Source of the DNA: Proteles cristata cristata
Taxonomy: Eukaryota > Chordata > Mammalia > Carnivora > Hyaenidae
DNA length: 64,000 nucleotides
NCBI GenBank assembly: GCA_017311185.1
Contig: JAESUZ010005469.1
Location: 1,428,001-1,492,000 of the forward strand
Direction of reading: 5' to 3'
The position numbers and the translations under genes are program-made. Numbering within the stretch: position 1 is the first letter of the stretch; each line of letters opens with the position of its first letter. Shown in pieces: positions 1 through 13,512 of this stretch. The notes beneath the pieces are model-generated. The model was not told the origin of the DNA, made no database searches, and saw only the letters and a program-made list of their open reading frames with translations.

Positions 1-69
1 AAAACCTAACCTCAACATTGGATGTGACTCTACTGTATCTATCTGTATCATGCCTATCCATACCATAGC

Positions 70-245
70 CATAAATAATATAAATAGCTAACACTTCTTG
101 GGTACTAACCTTATGAATACAACTAGTCATTATAACAACTCTATGAAGTCATTACTACTATTATTCCCACTTTCCATATAAGAGACATCAACTAACTTGC
201 CCAAAGTTACACAGAGCCAGAGTTCAAAACCAGGCAGAGTAAGAT
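70..245 (+). mobile_element. MIR
   Basis: tattattcccactttccata, aacttgcccaaagttacaca and gagccagagttcaaaaccag match the 3' half of MIR. Confidence 0.6.
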
Positions 246-1559
246 GTAAATAAATACATAAATGGCAACATATTCCACATACTCCTCTTGGAAATGACTC
301 CCTATCTAGAAAGATAAGACGATGTTTAGAAAGCACTTGGTTTTCAAGCTAAGGGTTCAATGTGGTGAAGGTCATTCTCTTCAGAATAAAATGGCACATT
401 CTGAGAAATATAAGAGGCAAGGATTGGCTGGAGGATGCCATTGAGAACAGCAGGAGAAAAGACTAGAAAGGTACATACATATAGTCCAGGTGTGGTCAGA
501 AAACTAGACTCTTAATCTTGCAAGTGATTTTTATACAGTGTTCCACAGAAGGGCATCAAGACAACCTAAAGGCAATACTTGAAATAGTGGACTCCCCACT
601 CCCTTCCTTCTCTCAACCAGACTTTGTTTTAATGGTTTTTATGAGCCTTTGTATAAGATTATGTTCAAAGAAGGGTTCTATGGCTAAGTATTTGCCAACT
701 ATTGTCACAGAAAACCATGGGAAAGCGCTGCAATATTCCTGGCCTGGAGCAGCATTCCTTGATCTCGGTCTCAGAGATCATATGTACAAACCATAACTGC
801 CAAATTAAAATAAATGCACGAGATCATTCTAGCCACACTGGAAAGCTCATTTGCATCTTCAGCTGGAATCTAACAAAGGTTTAAGAAGATTTCACCATCG
901 AGCATGATGATTCAGTGATATACTAGGTTTAAAAGAATATTTAAAAGATCTGGTTTATAGTAGATAGTTTTCCTTAGCATGCTAAAGAGTATTCTATCAA
1001 ATTCTCTTTTACATTACTCAAGCAGAGCAAATATTAAATCTTTACTTTACCTAAATGCAACATCCTAGCCATAGATTTTCTATTTCTCCTAATAACTATA
1101 TGGAATCCTATAAGCTATTCGAATCGTATGACAGAGAGCCATAACTGAGGCGCAGCAGAAATACATGATGAAAAGAATACATTATTTCAGGAGCACCAAA
1201 AAGTCAATTAACAACTGAAATCAGTGATTATTTTCAAAGAACTATGCTATTTGTAGTGTATTACAAGTTAGTTGTTATGTTGGGTTATTTCAAAAGAAAA
1301 AGGTTAGGAAAAAAGTTACCACTAGCAATAACCATTAAGGTTTCTAAATAACTAAAAGGATGGGTATCAGCTTTCCCATTATGTGATAACCCATGACAGT
1401 TATTTTTTTAACATATCTGAGTGAAACATACAATTTTTAATCCCTCTTCTTCCTACTAATTATAGAAAGAGATTAAAGATGAGTAATACAGAGGTGTTAA
1501 AACAAAGATTCAGCAACAGTTAGCGATTTAAAACAAAGTATTAGGAAAAAGAAAAAAGA

Positions 1560-1795
1560 GGGGCTCCTGGGTGGCTCAGTCAGTTAAGCATCTGACTTTG
1601 GCTCAGGTCATGACCTCGCGGTTCGTGGGCTTGAGCCCCACGTCGGGCTCTGTGCTGATAGCTCTTCTGTTTCTGTATCTCCCTCTCTCCTGCCCCTCCC
1701 CTGCATCTCCCTCTCTCTCTGCCCCTCCCCTGCCCACACTCTGTCTGTTTCCCTTTCTCAAAAATAAATAAACATTAAAAATTTTTAAAAAAAAA
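1560..1795 (+). mobile_element. SINEC (felid tRNA-derived SINE)
   Basis: Complete: head ggggctcctgggtggctcag, body gtcatgacctcgcggttcgt, CT tract, AAATAAATAAACATT tail. Confidence 0.93.
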
Positions 1796-2019
1796 GCAGA
1801 GAGATGAACCCAAGGCTTAGTGTAATATTTGAGAAATTGTACTTTGGGAAAACTTGCATCTTTGGGTAGTAACAGTTGAATAAATAATATATATTCAACA
1901 AATACATACAATATATACACTATATATATATTATATATTCAAGGGAAGTAACAACATAGCAAAACACATTTTTCATGGCTTTGCTTCAAAGGATATTTTC
2001 CTGTGTGAGGATGTGTGTG

Positions 2020-2052
<33 letters not shown>
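2020..2052 (+). repeat. (CA)n microsatellite
   Basis: Uninterrupted CA units after a mixed TG/TACA start. Confidence 0.95.
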
Positions 2053-2559
2053 GTATACATACATACTCAATAAATAGTACCATTTTGATTATAAAGAGCT
2101 TCCCATAAACTAAGTTTGGTTTACATTTCTGTTCCCTCTGTAACCAACCCATTCACCTGAAGAAAAACACACAGCTATCCTATCCCTCTAAATGAGCGAG
2201 ATCACCATCTAGTGGTGACTCCTTGAAACGTCAGGCATATGGCTTCTGAAACCTAGGAAATGCTTTATGGAATGTTTTTAACAGTGTACATAGTCTAGAA
2301 CATTCAAGTTTAGTTAAAGAAAAACAGCATAATACCGTGGATAATCTTTTATTTTTCTAAGACTAAGAAAAACTCTACAGAAAGAGGGAAAAGTGACAAC
2401 TAAATATATGGTACCCTGTTTTCAACCTTTCAAGCAAACTTAGAGCTACAGATGATAAAATGTAAAGTTATACCAAATTCAGTCAATAGGACTAACTAGA
2501 AATCAGAGTCTTCATCTTTCCTGTATTTATAAAGTTTTTAAAAAATTAGTTATTGTAGT

Positions 2560-2990
2560 GGATTGTATTTGTTCCACCTCTCTGAGAGAAAGTATATTCT
2601 CTCCTGTTTCACTGGTATCTGGCTTCACTATGTAATTGGTGATGTCTCTTCTGGAAAAAGGATTATATATTCCCTATCTTATCAGATTCAGGAGTGTCCA
2701 TGTTCTTTGGCCAACAAAATGTGAACAGAAATAAAATAATGTCAATTCCTAGTAGACACAAGAACAGCAATGTCTTAAATAGAGACTATTACCACAAGAT
2801 CTACAGTGTTCAAGATAAGAGCTACTCTATCAGCCTTACTCACAGAGTGAGAAACCCATGAAACAGAAGCACAGTTGATCCATGATGGGTATACACGAGG
2901 CGCAAGAAGTCTCTTGTTGTAAGATTACTGAAATTTGGGGGTCACTTGTTACTGCAACATTACAAAGAGAATCCTGACAGATACAGTTCT
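2560..2990 (+). mobile_element. Ancient MaLR/MLT1-like LTR remnant
   Basis: The 3' part (cttgttgtaagattactgaa, tttgggggtcacttgttact, ctgacagatacag) follows the 3' end of MLT1-type LTRs. Non-coding and degenerate; only an LTR is seen. Confidence 0.5.
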
Positions 2991-3342
2991 ATTCCTACAT
3001 ATAGCAATTTACCTAAAAATTTATACAGCGATGAAGTCATTAATAGATACTTTAGAAAATCAGCTTCTAACCTTTTTAATAGTAGATCATCAGTAGAGAA
3101 ATGAATTTTAATTAAATATTAAAAACCACAGCAAGTCATTTGATTTTAGTCAGTATAAAACTATGATAAAAGTGTACTGCTACCTTATAGAAAAGTATTG
3201 AGTTGCACACTACAAATTAAAATAAACTAATCTGGACGGCTATAATTTATAAAAAACATTTTCCTCTGAAACCTTCCCTAATTTATATTTGGTGTATGCA
3301 TAGTTTATTCTAATATTTTCCACTCTAAATAATATAATAAGG

Positions 3343-3447
3343 AATGGGCAGGGAGGAGGGCACTTGGGATAAGCACTGGGTGTTATATGGAAACCAACTT
3401 GACAATAAACTATAAAAACAAAAATTAAAAATTTAATTTAAAAATAC
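3343..3447 (+). mobile_element. Mini L1 3'-end insertion
   Basis: About 100 bp of L1 3' UTR only (gagggcacttgggataagca, then ccaacttgacaataaact and an A-rich tail), flanked by ataataagga on both sides (about 3334-3343 and 3452-3461). Confidence 0.75.
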
Positions 3448-3913
3448 ATATATAATAAGGAGAAAATATGTCTAAGCAATTCCTTGTTCCTTTTCTTCTC
3501 TTTCTTAAAAATAAATTATATTTATTGATACTTTAAAATGGCCGTGATATATTTCTAAATTTAAAAAAGGGCTACTATAATACTATAAAACATGACACCA
3601 TATTTTTAAATGTATCTATGATCTCTTATCTACACTAATATGCATATAAACATATTGATGTTTACATTTAAAATTTTGAATGGTATACACCAAAATGACA
3701 ACATAAATACTCTCAATATTTGTCCTTATTTTTAACATAATAATGTGTAAACCTTAGGTGGTTCTCACAATTTTCATAAGATCAACTTTCATCACAAAAC
3801 TTTAAATTTATATGCACAATATCATAACAATAGTAATTGAAATTATGTAAATGTGCTCTACTAAACAAGGGACACAAATTAATCAGTTATATAACCTTTT
3901 ACCAAAGGGGGAA

Positions 3914-3964
3914 TACACACACACACACACACACACATACATACATATATATATATATATATAA
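3914..3964 (+). repeat. (CA)n(TA)n microsatellite
   Basis: CA units passing through CATA to TA units. Confidence 0.95.
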
Positions 3965-5279
3965 TATGCAGTTACATTTAATCACTATCATTTATCCATC
4001 TCCTTGGGAGAGAAGATTTCAATGATTTGTTTCCCTTTCAGAGAATAAGCAGTAAGGGTCTTGGTATTTCTTAAGGTAACAGTCAATCATAATACACATC
4101 TATCTGATTCAGGGGATTTTATCAAACCCCCACCATAATTAAAGATGTTTCTTTTTCAGACTTTTAGCCATGACACAGCATAAACACCCTAAATCCACAT
4201 TCTTTACAGACAAGTGATTTTCTGAGTCCCACAAGGACTCTATGTCTGTCCTGTGTCGCAAGACTCAGATCAGAAAAACAGACAGATTCTATTTCCATCA
4301 CAGAAGCGACATTGATAATTTTGGTCTGCTTTGATACTCTGACTTTATTGCTGAAATCAGACAAAAACCACTATAAAGGTGTTTCCTGTTTCATCCATCA
4401 CAGACATTTTCCTTGTCGGTACTCTTAACAATGATCCTTATTACTTATCCCTCCCTAACGACCTTTTGGAATTTGACCAGACCTTTGGCTATCAGAAAAC
4501 AAAACTGACAAACATACTCTACCCTTTATAGTTTCAGGGCTTCTAATTTTATTCAGGTTAACCCTACCTTATATATAATTTTCATTAACACAGTAAATAA
4601 CACTTGCCAGTATTCTATGAGATCAAAGCATGACAAGGTCACTCATTAGGTAACCCTTTAATGGGAAATACTAAAATAAAATGCAAGTTTTCAAGATTAG
4701 TAAACACTGTTGTTTTCTGAAATCTCATGTTAAGTTAGTAACATAACAGTGAAATATCAGGAAACTTCCAAATAAAACTCGAGCATGTTAATTAAATGTT
4801 TCCTATAAACAGAATGATATAATGATTTCGAATACATAGCTCCACATAGGGGTAACAGTACCTCTAAAATGAATTAAACAATGCCACATAATCATGTCAG
4901 AAATATAAACATATAATTAGATAATTACCTCCAAAGTCGGAGACATTTATATTTATGCTCATTCCACTACAAATGTAATATTCTATAGTTGGTTACTATA
5001 TTTGATCAGAGTTAAATTAAATTATTTCTGAAACAAAACCACCACTGAGTCTCAGATTAATGAAAACTAAAACACATTCAGAGAGTAAATAAATTTTGAT
5101 TAGTCCTTTAAGTGATAATGTACTGCTTACTAATTTAAAAACAGACCCATTGAAACAACAAATAATAGTATTTTCATAGTTAACCATGGAATGTTTGTAA
5201 TTAAACTGTATATTCTGGGTCATTTTTATACTGCACTCAAAGGAAATAATTTTTCTAATAGAGAAAGTCTTACTATTAG

Positions 5280-5475
5280 CATTATCAATAAACATCTCTG
5301 GGTTCTGTTTCTTGTTCCGCCAATTACTAGCTCTACAACCTGGGGCAAGTTAAATTCTCTGTTCTTTGGCTTCTTCATCTGCAAATTATGGGTGATAATA
5401 TTTAACTCAAAAATTCTTCTAAACATTAAATAAGGTATTCTCTGTAAATGACTTAGCAGAGTGCTGTGAAAACCA
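5280..5475 (+). mobile_element. MIR
   Basis: ccaattactagctctacaac, ctggggcaagttaaattctc and cttcttcatctgcaaattat match the MIR core. Confidence 0.6.
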
Positions 5476-8294
5476 TATCTAATGCAAGGACAAATACTAA
5501 CAAAACGTACACAGTCCTCAAAGCCACTGTTAGAAAATTACAGAGAACCCCTTCTGAGAAATACAAGTCATAAGATCATAAAATTGCATACTTAAATTGC
5601 ATAAAATACTGTTAGCATATTATCAATTCAATTAATCACAGAAACTAAAGACTCTCTAAAAGTGGCAAAAATCGACTTCAGTCATAATATATATTATGCG
5701 ACATAATGTAAACGAGTATCATTCACAAAATTACCAACAGTTTACATATACTTGAATTCAGGTTCTCAGACTGAAATGTATATTTCAGACTAAAATGACT
5801 TCCTTTAAGTATGGAGTGCCAGGAGATCAAATGCCAACCACAACCGAATGAGGTCGAATCAGAGGAGAAAGAGATTTGACACGAGTATCCACTGAAAGTG
5901 GATTTGACATGTGAAGGCTCGCCGTAGACTTATCTGGCCTTTCTATGGCGTCTTATAAACAGAAGTGTAAAAAATAAAAATCGTTGTGGACTTAAACTTT
6001 AGTGAAAAGGAAACAGAGATCATGGGGAAAGTTGATTAAGATGAAAAGTAAAAGCACCCTAAGGAAAATTCCTTGTAAGTCGTACTTTTTTACAAAAAAA
6101 AATCAAGACAAATAGGAGGCCAGAGCAGGGGACACACACACAAAAAAAAAAGTAAAAGAAAAGAAATCAAAACCAAAATACCCAAACACCCTCTAACTAC
6201 AAGGGACTTTAATATTGCAACAAACCCAGAGAAAGAAAGAAACCCAGAAAAGTCCTATGCATTGATACTCAGGCTACCAGCAAAACTATGATTTCAAACA
6301 TTTTTTAAAAGGCAGTTTTGTAGGCCTATTGATTCCTTTCGCACATTTCAAGGTAAAGTAGTTACTTTGTAGTTGACTCGATAATATAACAAAGATCTCT
6401 CAGGAATCTGGATTTAGCAAGAACCCGCTCTATTTTTGAAATAAAAAGACAAGTTACAGCTCAAACTAACTGTAATAAATGGCATGCAAGTGTTGTGCTT
6501 AACATGCAATCTACTTATCCAATAATCCCATATTTCTTCCAAAGCATAAGTCAATAAATCTTTTCTGCTGCACTATAAATTCCAAGGTCACAGACAAAGA
6601 TGTTTATTAGTATAATTACAATGTAAAAATAATACCATTAAGCCTCCAGTTCCAGGTCTCATAAATTAATAGAAATAGAAGATTAAGAAAGGGTCAAGTG
6701 TGGTTTTAATTCTTAGACATGAAAAAACTCCTAGTGTGGCTCTCTTCTTTTACATGATCTAACTTCTAGTTCCATTTTCATTTGGTCTCTGAAGGTGCAA
6801 ACATTTTTTTAAAAGTGCTTGCAAGGTATAGTTTTGTGATCACAAAAATTAAGATATGGCTTTAAGAAGAGCAGGGAAGAGCCTAATTGAATGGCTGAAG
6901 GAAATTCTTTTAGAATATAACGAATCACTCAACTTTAAAGAAATTCTTCAACAGGATCCCTGTGCTCAATGTCTAAATACTCAAAATGCCACACAATTCT
7001 TAAACAATGTTTGAAATTTATCTGTATGGAACTGCAAATATGCCTAATATTGATAATATCAGTAGGTTCTCGACTGCCCTCCAATATCCAGTGGCTTCAC
7101 TTTCTACTCCCCTACATGAGCAAAAATCAGTATTTCAGAGAAAAGAGGTTTTGAAATTATGGTCAAAGACTTTGAGCGAATGGTTTCACAGGAGAATGAG
7201 AATGTCTAATGGGTAGAATGAGAATATCTAATTCTCAATGCCGGCCCTTCCTGTTATTATGGAGTTCATTATCATTAGAACCATTTGAATAGACCAGATA
7301 TTTGTTCTGGGGTTTTATTTGTTCTGTTTGGGGGAAACTTTTTTTTTTAATATCCTTTCCTTTTAATAAGAAACAAACTGTATACAGAGCTTAGACAATA
7401 AATACCCCTGCTTCTTCTGCTTCTTCTGGATGAATACATGAATTATAATACTACAGGGGTATGTGTATGTACGCTCTGATTATAGCATATCTGAGACACT
7501 GAAAGTTAGAGTAAATCTCAACACATCCCTATGTCCGGTATCTTTATCTTTCATGCCTTGTCAGAATTTTTCACCACCTGAGAAACAAACAACAAAAACG
7601 CTTTCTTGTAAGCATACTTCGTTTAAACTACATAACTCACTTAATGCCTTAGTCACTTGTTAATATAAAAAAGCGTTCCAATTTTCTAGGTACTTCCACC
7701 TGGCTGACCTGGTGAACTCTCAGCAAGTCTAGAGGAACACAAGCCTCTCTGCCAAGGACAGCAGGTTTGTTTACTAAATTATTATCCTTAACAATCTCCA
7801 CAGACTTCCCCAATCTCAGTCAGTAGTGAGATGCTTTTGGTATTTGCTGCCAGTAGGTCTCCATAGCTCTTACATGTAGTTTTCACGTAGTTCTTACACT
7901 TAGTCTGCACGTAGTTTTGACATATACAAAATGAAACTCTTGCACAGAAGTTTTGCAGTCTTTTCAATAAGAGAGAAAAGACGTAATAAGCAGATTCATA
8001 GCTACTTAAGTTTTAGATGCTTTTGACCTTAACATTAGTCACTAACTACCCTGTGCCCTGTTCATCCAATCTCCCATCTTCACATCTTTCATCTCTCCCT
8101 TTCTTCTCATTCTCTGTCATCTTTACGTATATTCAGAATGATGGCTTTCCATTCAGGCATACCTGGGACGGTCCTAATTTCTTCAAACTTCCTTCAGATT
8201 ATCAAGTACCCTCTTTTCCTTTTGCCTTTCGTTACTTCCCCAAAGCTAAAATGTATATCTTCTATGTTCGTTCCCCATGCACATACCAGATATA

Positions 8295-8532
8295 ATAAAA
8301 GAGTAGCAACCTTAGAGCCAAGAGACCTAACTACAGAGTCCTACTTTAATATTTATTAGCTGAGGAAACTTGGTCAAATTACTAACATTCCTGAGTCTTA
8401 TTTTCCTAACCTATAAAAAAACAAAAAGGAAATTAATTATGCTGCCAGGATCAGAGGTGGCTGTGAGGATTCAGTGTGGTAATATATTTCTAGGATGTAG
8501 CAGAGGCAGATACAGTAACCACTCAGTAAACA
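8295..8532 (+). mobile_element. MIR
   Basis: gagccaagagacctaactac, cctgagtcttattttcctaa and ggctgtgaggattcagtgtg are MIR core landmarks, ending ccactcagtaaaca. Confidence 0.6.
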
Positions 8533-8714
8533 CAATGCTTGCTATTCTTTGCTGTGTGAAATCTGACCTCTGGCTCCACCATTCTCCTGGCACAGGCGGG
8601 ACTCAACAGGCCACTGTCCGGTTGCCAGCCTTTTCTATCTGCCAGGCAAGGAGGAGGAGCTCTCTGAAGAACTAAAGGTACACACACCTTGGTGGTTATT
8701 TTTTTCAGATCAAC

Positions 8715-9062
8715 AGAAGCTAATTTTTTGAGTTTTTAAAATTTTATTAAGTTTTTTCATTGTTAGTCCAGTAGAGTTAACATGCAGCATAGTTATTAGG
8801 CTCATTTGCACAATATGGTGACCCACCACTTCCATACCACACCCAGTGCTCATCACAAGCGCCCTCCTCAATCCTCATCACCTATTTTGCCTATCCCTCC
8901 ATCTAGTTCCCCTCTGGTAGACTTTTTCATCAGTTTTGTTCTCTAGACTTAAGAGTCTGTTTCCTGGTTTGTCTCTCTCTCTTTTTTTTGTCTTTGTTCA
9001 TTTTTGTTTCTTAAATTACACATATGAGTGAAATCATATGGTATGTGTCTTTCTCTGACTAT
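8715..9062 (-). mobile_element. L1 3' end, antisense
   Basis: The reverse complement reads as carnivore L1 3' UTR. Plus-strand landmarks are cccagtgctcatcacaagcg, gccctcctcaatcctcatca and the L1-typical gagtgaaatcatatggtat near 9025. 5'-truncated copy. Confidence 0.75.
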
Positions 9063-9139
9063 TAACAGCAGCTAATTTTCTGACCTGCTTTTAGAGAAAA
9101 GCAAAATAATGTTATAGAGAAAAAGTCTTGATGTAAAAC

Positions 9140-9335
9140 TTAACAAATCTCTGGCAACCGACAGTTCTTACAAATCCTATCATCCAGGCTTCTGTAGCAC
9201 CTTCTGTCTCTACCACGGCTCTCTCTATTCTGTATTACACGTAAATGTACGCATGTCTCTTCTCCCCATGAGCTAAGATCTCCTTGGAAAAAGAAACATT
9301 CGTCATTTGTTGAATAAATATTTCCTTTGAAAAGT
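9140..9335 (+). mobile_element. Possible L2 3'-end fragment
   Basis: Ends gagctaagatctccttgga, then catttgttgaataaatattt, as L2 3' ends do. The rest is weak. Confidence 0.35.
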
Positions 9336-9904
9336 ATCTTCTTTTAAAGAGTTTCTACATACAAATCTAAGGATATGCAGAAACATCTTAAAGTTTTCAG
9401 CAGAGATTTAAAGTTACTAAGTACCATTTCTGGACATTTGACATCATTGAGTGTACTTTCAATGAAATTCTTCACATGGGAATTTCCTAGGTCCTGCTTT
9501 TCTCTACCTCCTCTTTTTCTCACAGCCTTGCAAACTTAGGTCTTTCTCACATCTGTCTGCTCTTTCTTTTACATCTTCAAGACAGTTCAGCTCCTCCTTA
9601 CATCTTTGACAACAATTTACTACAACCACCAACCACACATCTCACTCAAACCTATGGTTCTCTCAAGTTAAGTAAAACCAAAAATTGAAATTATAATCTT
9701 TTCTACACTCCCCAAACTGAGGCCCACCCTACTCTCTTTATGTTAGGAATACTATTAATCTTACATAATAAAATATTAATTCATCTTTCATTCTTCTCTA
9801 TTCCTGTAGCCTCTACCTTTACCCTCTTATGAAGCCCTATTATTGAAGACTTCTCACCTCAATTTTTTAAAAAATGAGTTATAAGTACAACAAGATTAAT
9901 ATTT

Positions 9905-10060
9905 GGGGAGCCAAGTGTAAATGAAGTGTCCAATTCTTGATTCTGGCTCAGGTTATGATCTCACAGTTGTTGAATTCAAGTCCCACATCGGACTCTACGC
10001 TGACAGTGCAGAGCCTACTTGGGATTTTCTCTCTCTTTCTCTCTATCAAAATAAATAAAC
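9905..10060 (+). mobile_element. SINEC, head degraded
   Basis: The gggtggctcagt part of the head is lost; the body ggctcaggttatgatctcac and tail remain. A second SINE follows directly. Confidence 0.85.
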
Positions 10061-10061
10061 A

Positions 10062-10293
10062 GGGACACCTCGGTGGTTCAGTCAGTTAAGTGTCCAACTT
10101 TGGCACAGGTCATGATCTCACCATTTTTGGGCTCAAGCCCCACTTTGGGTGCTGACAACTCACAGCCTGGAACCTGCTTTGAATTCTGTGTCTCTGTATC
10201 TCTCTCTGCCCCTCCCCCACCCTCTCTCTCTCAAAAATAAATAAACATTAAAAAATTAATAATAATAAATAAACTTAAAAAAGAAAAAAAAAA
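10062..10293 (+). mobile_element. SINEC
   Basis: Head gggacacctcggtggttcag and full body, joined to the tail of the preceding SINE. Confidence 0.9.
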
Positions 10294-11062
10294 GACAAAT
10301 CCTTTTACCTCAGCCTGGCCTATAGGAAAAGCAGGTCAGGTATGAAGGATCCTAACATTAACTGTTCAGGCATAAAGAAAGGATAGCTTAGAAGCAGAAA
10401 TGTTTATTCAGCTACAACAAACTAGGTGTTCAAGAACCACAAGATTTTTGAACACAAATGGGCTATCAATCTAAAAGGAGCAAAACTTAGGGCACCCTCA
10501 CTTAACAAGCTTAATGAGATTAAAAACACATAAACACAAAATTAGGAATAAAAAGGAGCTGATGATATCACATACATGTAAATGTTTAATGACCGTAAGG
10601 AAGAATATGGCATAGTCCTATGTGTCTGTGAAGATCATTTTCAAGTTTGAATGAAATGAAAGATTTTTATAAAAAATACACAGGCAGAAAATGGGTTCAA
10701 TAAGGGCCAAAGTCCAATTCAAGATGACACCTCTTCCCCCTATCAAAACTCCATTTTAGGAAAAAGTATCAACAAACTACCATGAAAATAAAGGGAGAGG
10801 GAGCATCAACAGAAGAAAGACCTCAGATGAAACAGGGCAGATGAGGCGCCAGTCTTCAGTCTGGAGTACATGTGGGAGATGTGTACAGAGAAGGGGAACA
10901 GTGCTCCACCCCCAGCAGGGGCTCGAGACACGAAAACACACAGCACAGGATGGGGCAGGAGTAAGTCGGAAATTCACAGGAACACTGTACTCAGAATGAC
11001 CAACCCCAACCCTGCAGAACCCACTGTGAACAGACATTTACCTGCAAGCAAAAAAAGAAAAA

Positions 11063-11083
11063 AGAGAGAGAGAGAGAGAGACA
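11063..11083 (+). repeat. (GA)n
   Basis: About ten GA units in purine-rich DNA. Confidence 0.85.
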
Positions 11084-11289
11084 AAGAGAGACTTATTCCA
11101 TAAAACAAACTAAAGGCAAATGAGAATCAGGTGAGTTCTCTAAGGGAGAAATAGGCCGCTAGGTGATGAGTGTCAGTGTCATGAAATGAAGACCGGTATA
11201 TTCATCTGGGGGTCACCCAGCCCAACCAGCTCACAGCCCTTCTCTCTAAAGAAAGCAAACCAATCACCAAGTCTTTCCTTTTTCTCCAT

Positions 11290-11493
11290 TTTTATTTTTT
11301 TTTAATGTTTATTTTTAAGAAAGACAGAGTGCGAGTGAGGGAGGGGCAGAGAGAGGGAGACACAGAATCTGGAGCAGGCTCCAGGTTCCAAGCTGTCAGC
11401 ACAGGGCCAGATGCGGGGCTTGAACTCATGAATGGTGAAATCATGACCTGAGCCAAAGTCAGACACTTAACCAGCTGAGCCACCCAGGAGCCC
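11290..11493 (-). mobile_element. SINEC
   Basis: Reverse orientation: T-rich tail on the left, head complement gagccacccaggagcccg on the right. Sense to CCDC171. Confidence 0.92.
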
Positions 11494-11529
11494 GTCTTCA
11501 TTTTTAAATGTGAATGGCCAAACAGATCC

Positions 11530-12160
11530 TACCATAAATTTGAGGGAAACCTCTATTCCAGTTACTAGGGCTACACAACAAACTATTCCAAAATGTAGTG
11601 GTGTAAAACTACCATTTATGAGGTTCATGGATGCTGTGGACCAAGCCATTAGGCAGGGCACTGCAGGGGCACAAGTGTCTGCTCCTGGGTTGCTGGAGCC
11701 TCAGCTAAAGGCTAGAGAAATCCTCTGAGGCTCATTCACACGTGTCTGGCAGTGGATGGGCACTGGCTTGTCACATGAGACAGCTGAGGTCATTTAGTGA
11801 AAACAGTCACACACAGTTCACCATGCGGCCTGGATGGGCCTCCAGAGAGCGATGGCTGGATTCCAGCAAAAAGCACTGCCTTTGAGAGTCGGGAGCAGCT
11901 GAAAGCCAAGAGGAGAGAATGAACAGGCGGAAGCCTCGCTGCCTTTTACGACCTAGTACTAACCACCATCCGGTATCACTTCTTCCTTATGCTGTTCATA
12001 AGGGCAGTCACAAAGACCCATCCAATTTCAAAGGAAGAGAAACAGACTCCACCTCTTAATATCGGGCTGGCAAGACTCTGGAAGTATTTGAGGGGCCAGA
12101 AATATTACTGTGGCCATTTCTGTAAAACATAGTGTTTGACAGCCCCCAACATGAAAGAAA
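11530..12160. mobile_element. Old interspersed repeat, family unresolved
   Basis: Starts with the widespread mammalian repeat motif gttactagggctacacaaca and contains ggaagagaaacagactccac and atattactgtggccatttct, in the order of an old LTR-like or transposon-like consensus I cannot name with certainty. Confidence 0.4.
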
Positions 12161-12185
12161 GGGAGCAAAAGAAACCAACAGGAAA

Positions 12186-12385
12186 GGGGAGCCTGGTTGG
12201 CTCAGTCCACTAAGCGTTGAAGTCTTGGTTAGGGCTTAGGTCATGATCTCCTGGTGAGTTCAAGCCCCGTACTGGGCTCTGAGCTGACAGTGCAGAGCCT
12301 GCTTGGGTTTCTCTCTTTCTCTTTCTCTGCCCCTCCCCCGCTTTCTCTCGCTCACTCAGTCAAAATAAAGAAACTTAAAAAAAAA
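12186..12385 (+). mobile_element. SINEC, cluster member 1
   Basis: Head ggggagcctggttggctcag. First of seven same-strand SINEs in 1.55 kb; followed by a short GAA repeat (12385-12406). Confidence 0.92.
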
Positions 12386-12406
12386 GAAGACGAAGAAGAT
12401 GAAGAA

Positions 12407-12605
12407 GGGGGTGCCTGGATGGCTCAGTAAGTTAAGTGCTCAGGTCACAAACTCAAGGTTTTTGGGGTCATGACCAGCCCCGTTGGGCTCTGCACTGAGA
12501 GCTCAGAGCCTGAAGATTGCTTCAGATTCTGTGTCTCCCCCTCTCTCTCTGCCCCTCCCCTACTTGCTCTCTCTCTCTCTCACTCAAAAATAAAGAAAAA
12601 ATAAA
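12407..12605 (+). mobile_element. SINEC, cluster member 2
   Basis: Head gggggtgcctggatggctca; part of the A-box region (cgtccgactt equivalent) is missing. Confidence 0.9.
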
Positions 12606-12776
12606 GATCAAAAACAGAAAAATTCATAGACTTCAGAAGAAAGAGAACTTAAATAATTGTTCAAACAATAAAAAGCTACAGTTTAAGAAGATATAAAACT
12701 ATGCTTTTAAAAAGGATGTTATGAAAAGAGAACTACAGAATTAAAAGCAATTCTTAGAAATTAAAAATGAGGACTA

Positions 12777-12980
12777 GGGGTACCTGGGTGGCTCAGTTAG
12801 TTAAATGTCCAACTCTTCATTTTAGTTCAGGTCATGTTCCTTCGGTTTACGGGATGGAGCCCCGCCTGGGGCTTCATGCTGAGTGTGGAGCTTGCTTGAG
12901 ATTCTCTATCTCCCTCTCTCTCTCTTTGTACCCCTCCCCCACTCTCTCTCTCCAAAATAAACAAACATTCTTTAAAATAA
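12777..12980 (+). mobile_element. SINEC, cluster member 3
   Basis: Head ggggtacctgggtggctcag. The 3' body is of the gagtgtggagcttgcttgag type rather than the gacagctcagagcctgg type, so an older or different subfamily. Confidence 0.9.
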
Positions 12981-13068
12981 GGACCAGTATAAAAGATTTA
13001 AATAGAAAAATTAAACTTACAGACTTTACCAGAACCTAAAACAAAAACAACATATAAGAGAAAATGTA

Positions 13069-13290
13069 GGGACGCCTGGGTAGCTCAGTCAGTTAAGCAT
13101 CTGACTCTTGAATTTGGCTCAGGTCATGATCTCACCGTCTGTGGGATCGAGCACCAGTTCAGACTCCACACTGAATGTGGACTCTACTTAGAATTTCTTT
13201 CTCTCTCTCTCTCTCAGCCCCCTCTGGCTATCCCCCACTCACACACACCTATGCTCGCTCAGCCTCTCTAAAAATAAATTTTTTAAAAAA
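13069..13290 (+). mobile_element. SINEC, cluster member 4
   Basis: Head gggacgcctgggtagctcag, body ggctcaggtcatgatctcac, long CT/CA tract. Confidence 0.9.
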
Positions 13291-13313
13291 TGTTTTAAGA
13301 AGGGAAAAAGGAT

Positions 13314-13512
13314 GGGGCACCTGGGTGGCTCAGTCGGTTAAGGGTCTGACTTCGGCTCAGGTCATGATCTCACAGTTCGTGGATTCCAGCCGTGCATCGG
13401 GCTTTGTGCTGACAGCTCAGAGCCTGGAGCCTGCTTCCAATCCTGTGTCTCCCTTTCTCACTGACCCTCCCCTGCTCACGCTGTCTCTCTCTCCTCAGAA
13501 ATAAATAAAACA
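13314..13512 (+). mobile_element. SINEC, cluster member 5
   Basis: Head ggggcacctgggtggctcag, complete. Its tail agaaataaataaaaca (13497-13512) was the target of the next insertion. Confidence 0.93.

Noticed and set aside
1571..1771. Recurrent short ORFs starting MAQSVKHLTLAQVM or similar
   Set aside because: The same peptide appears at many SINEs because it is the SINE head and body translated; not genes.
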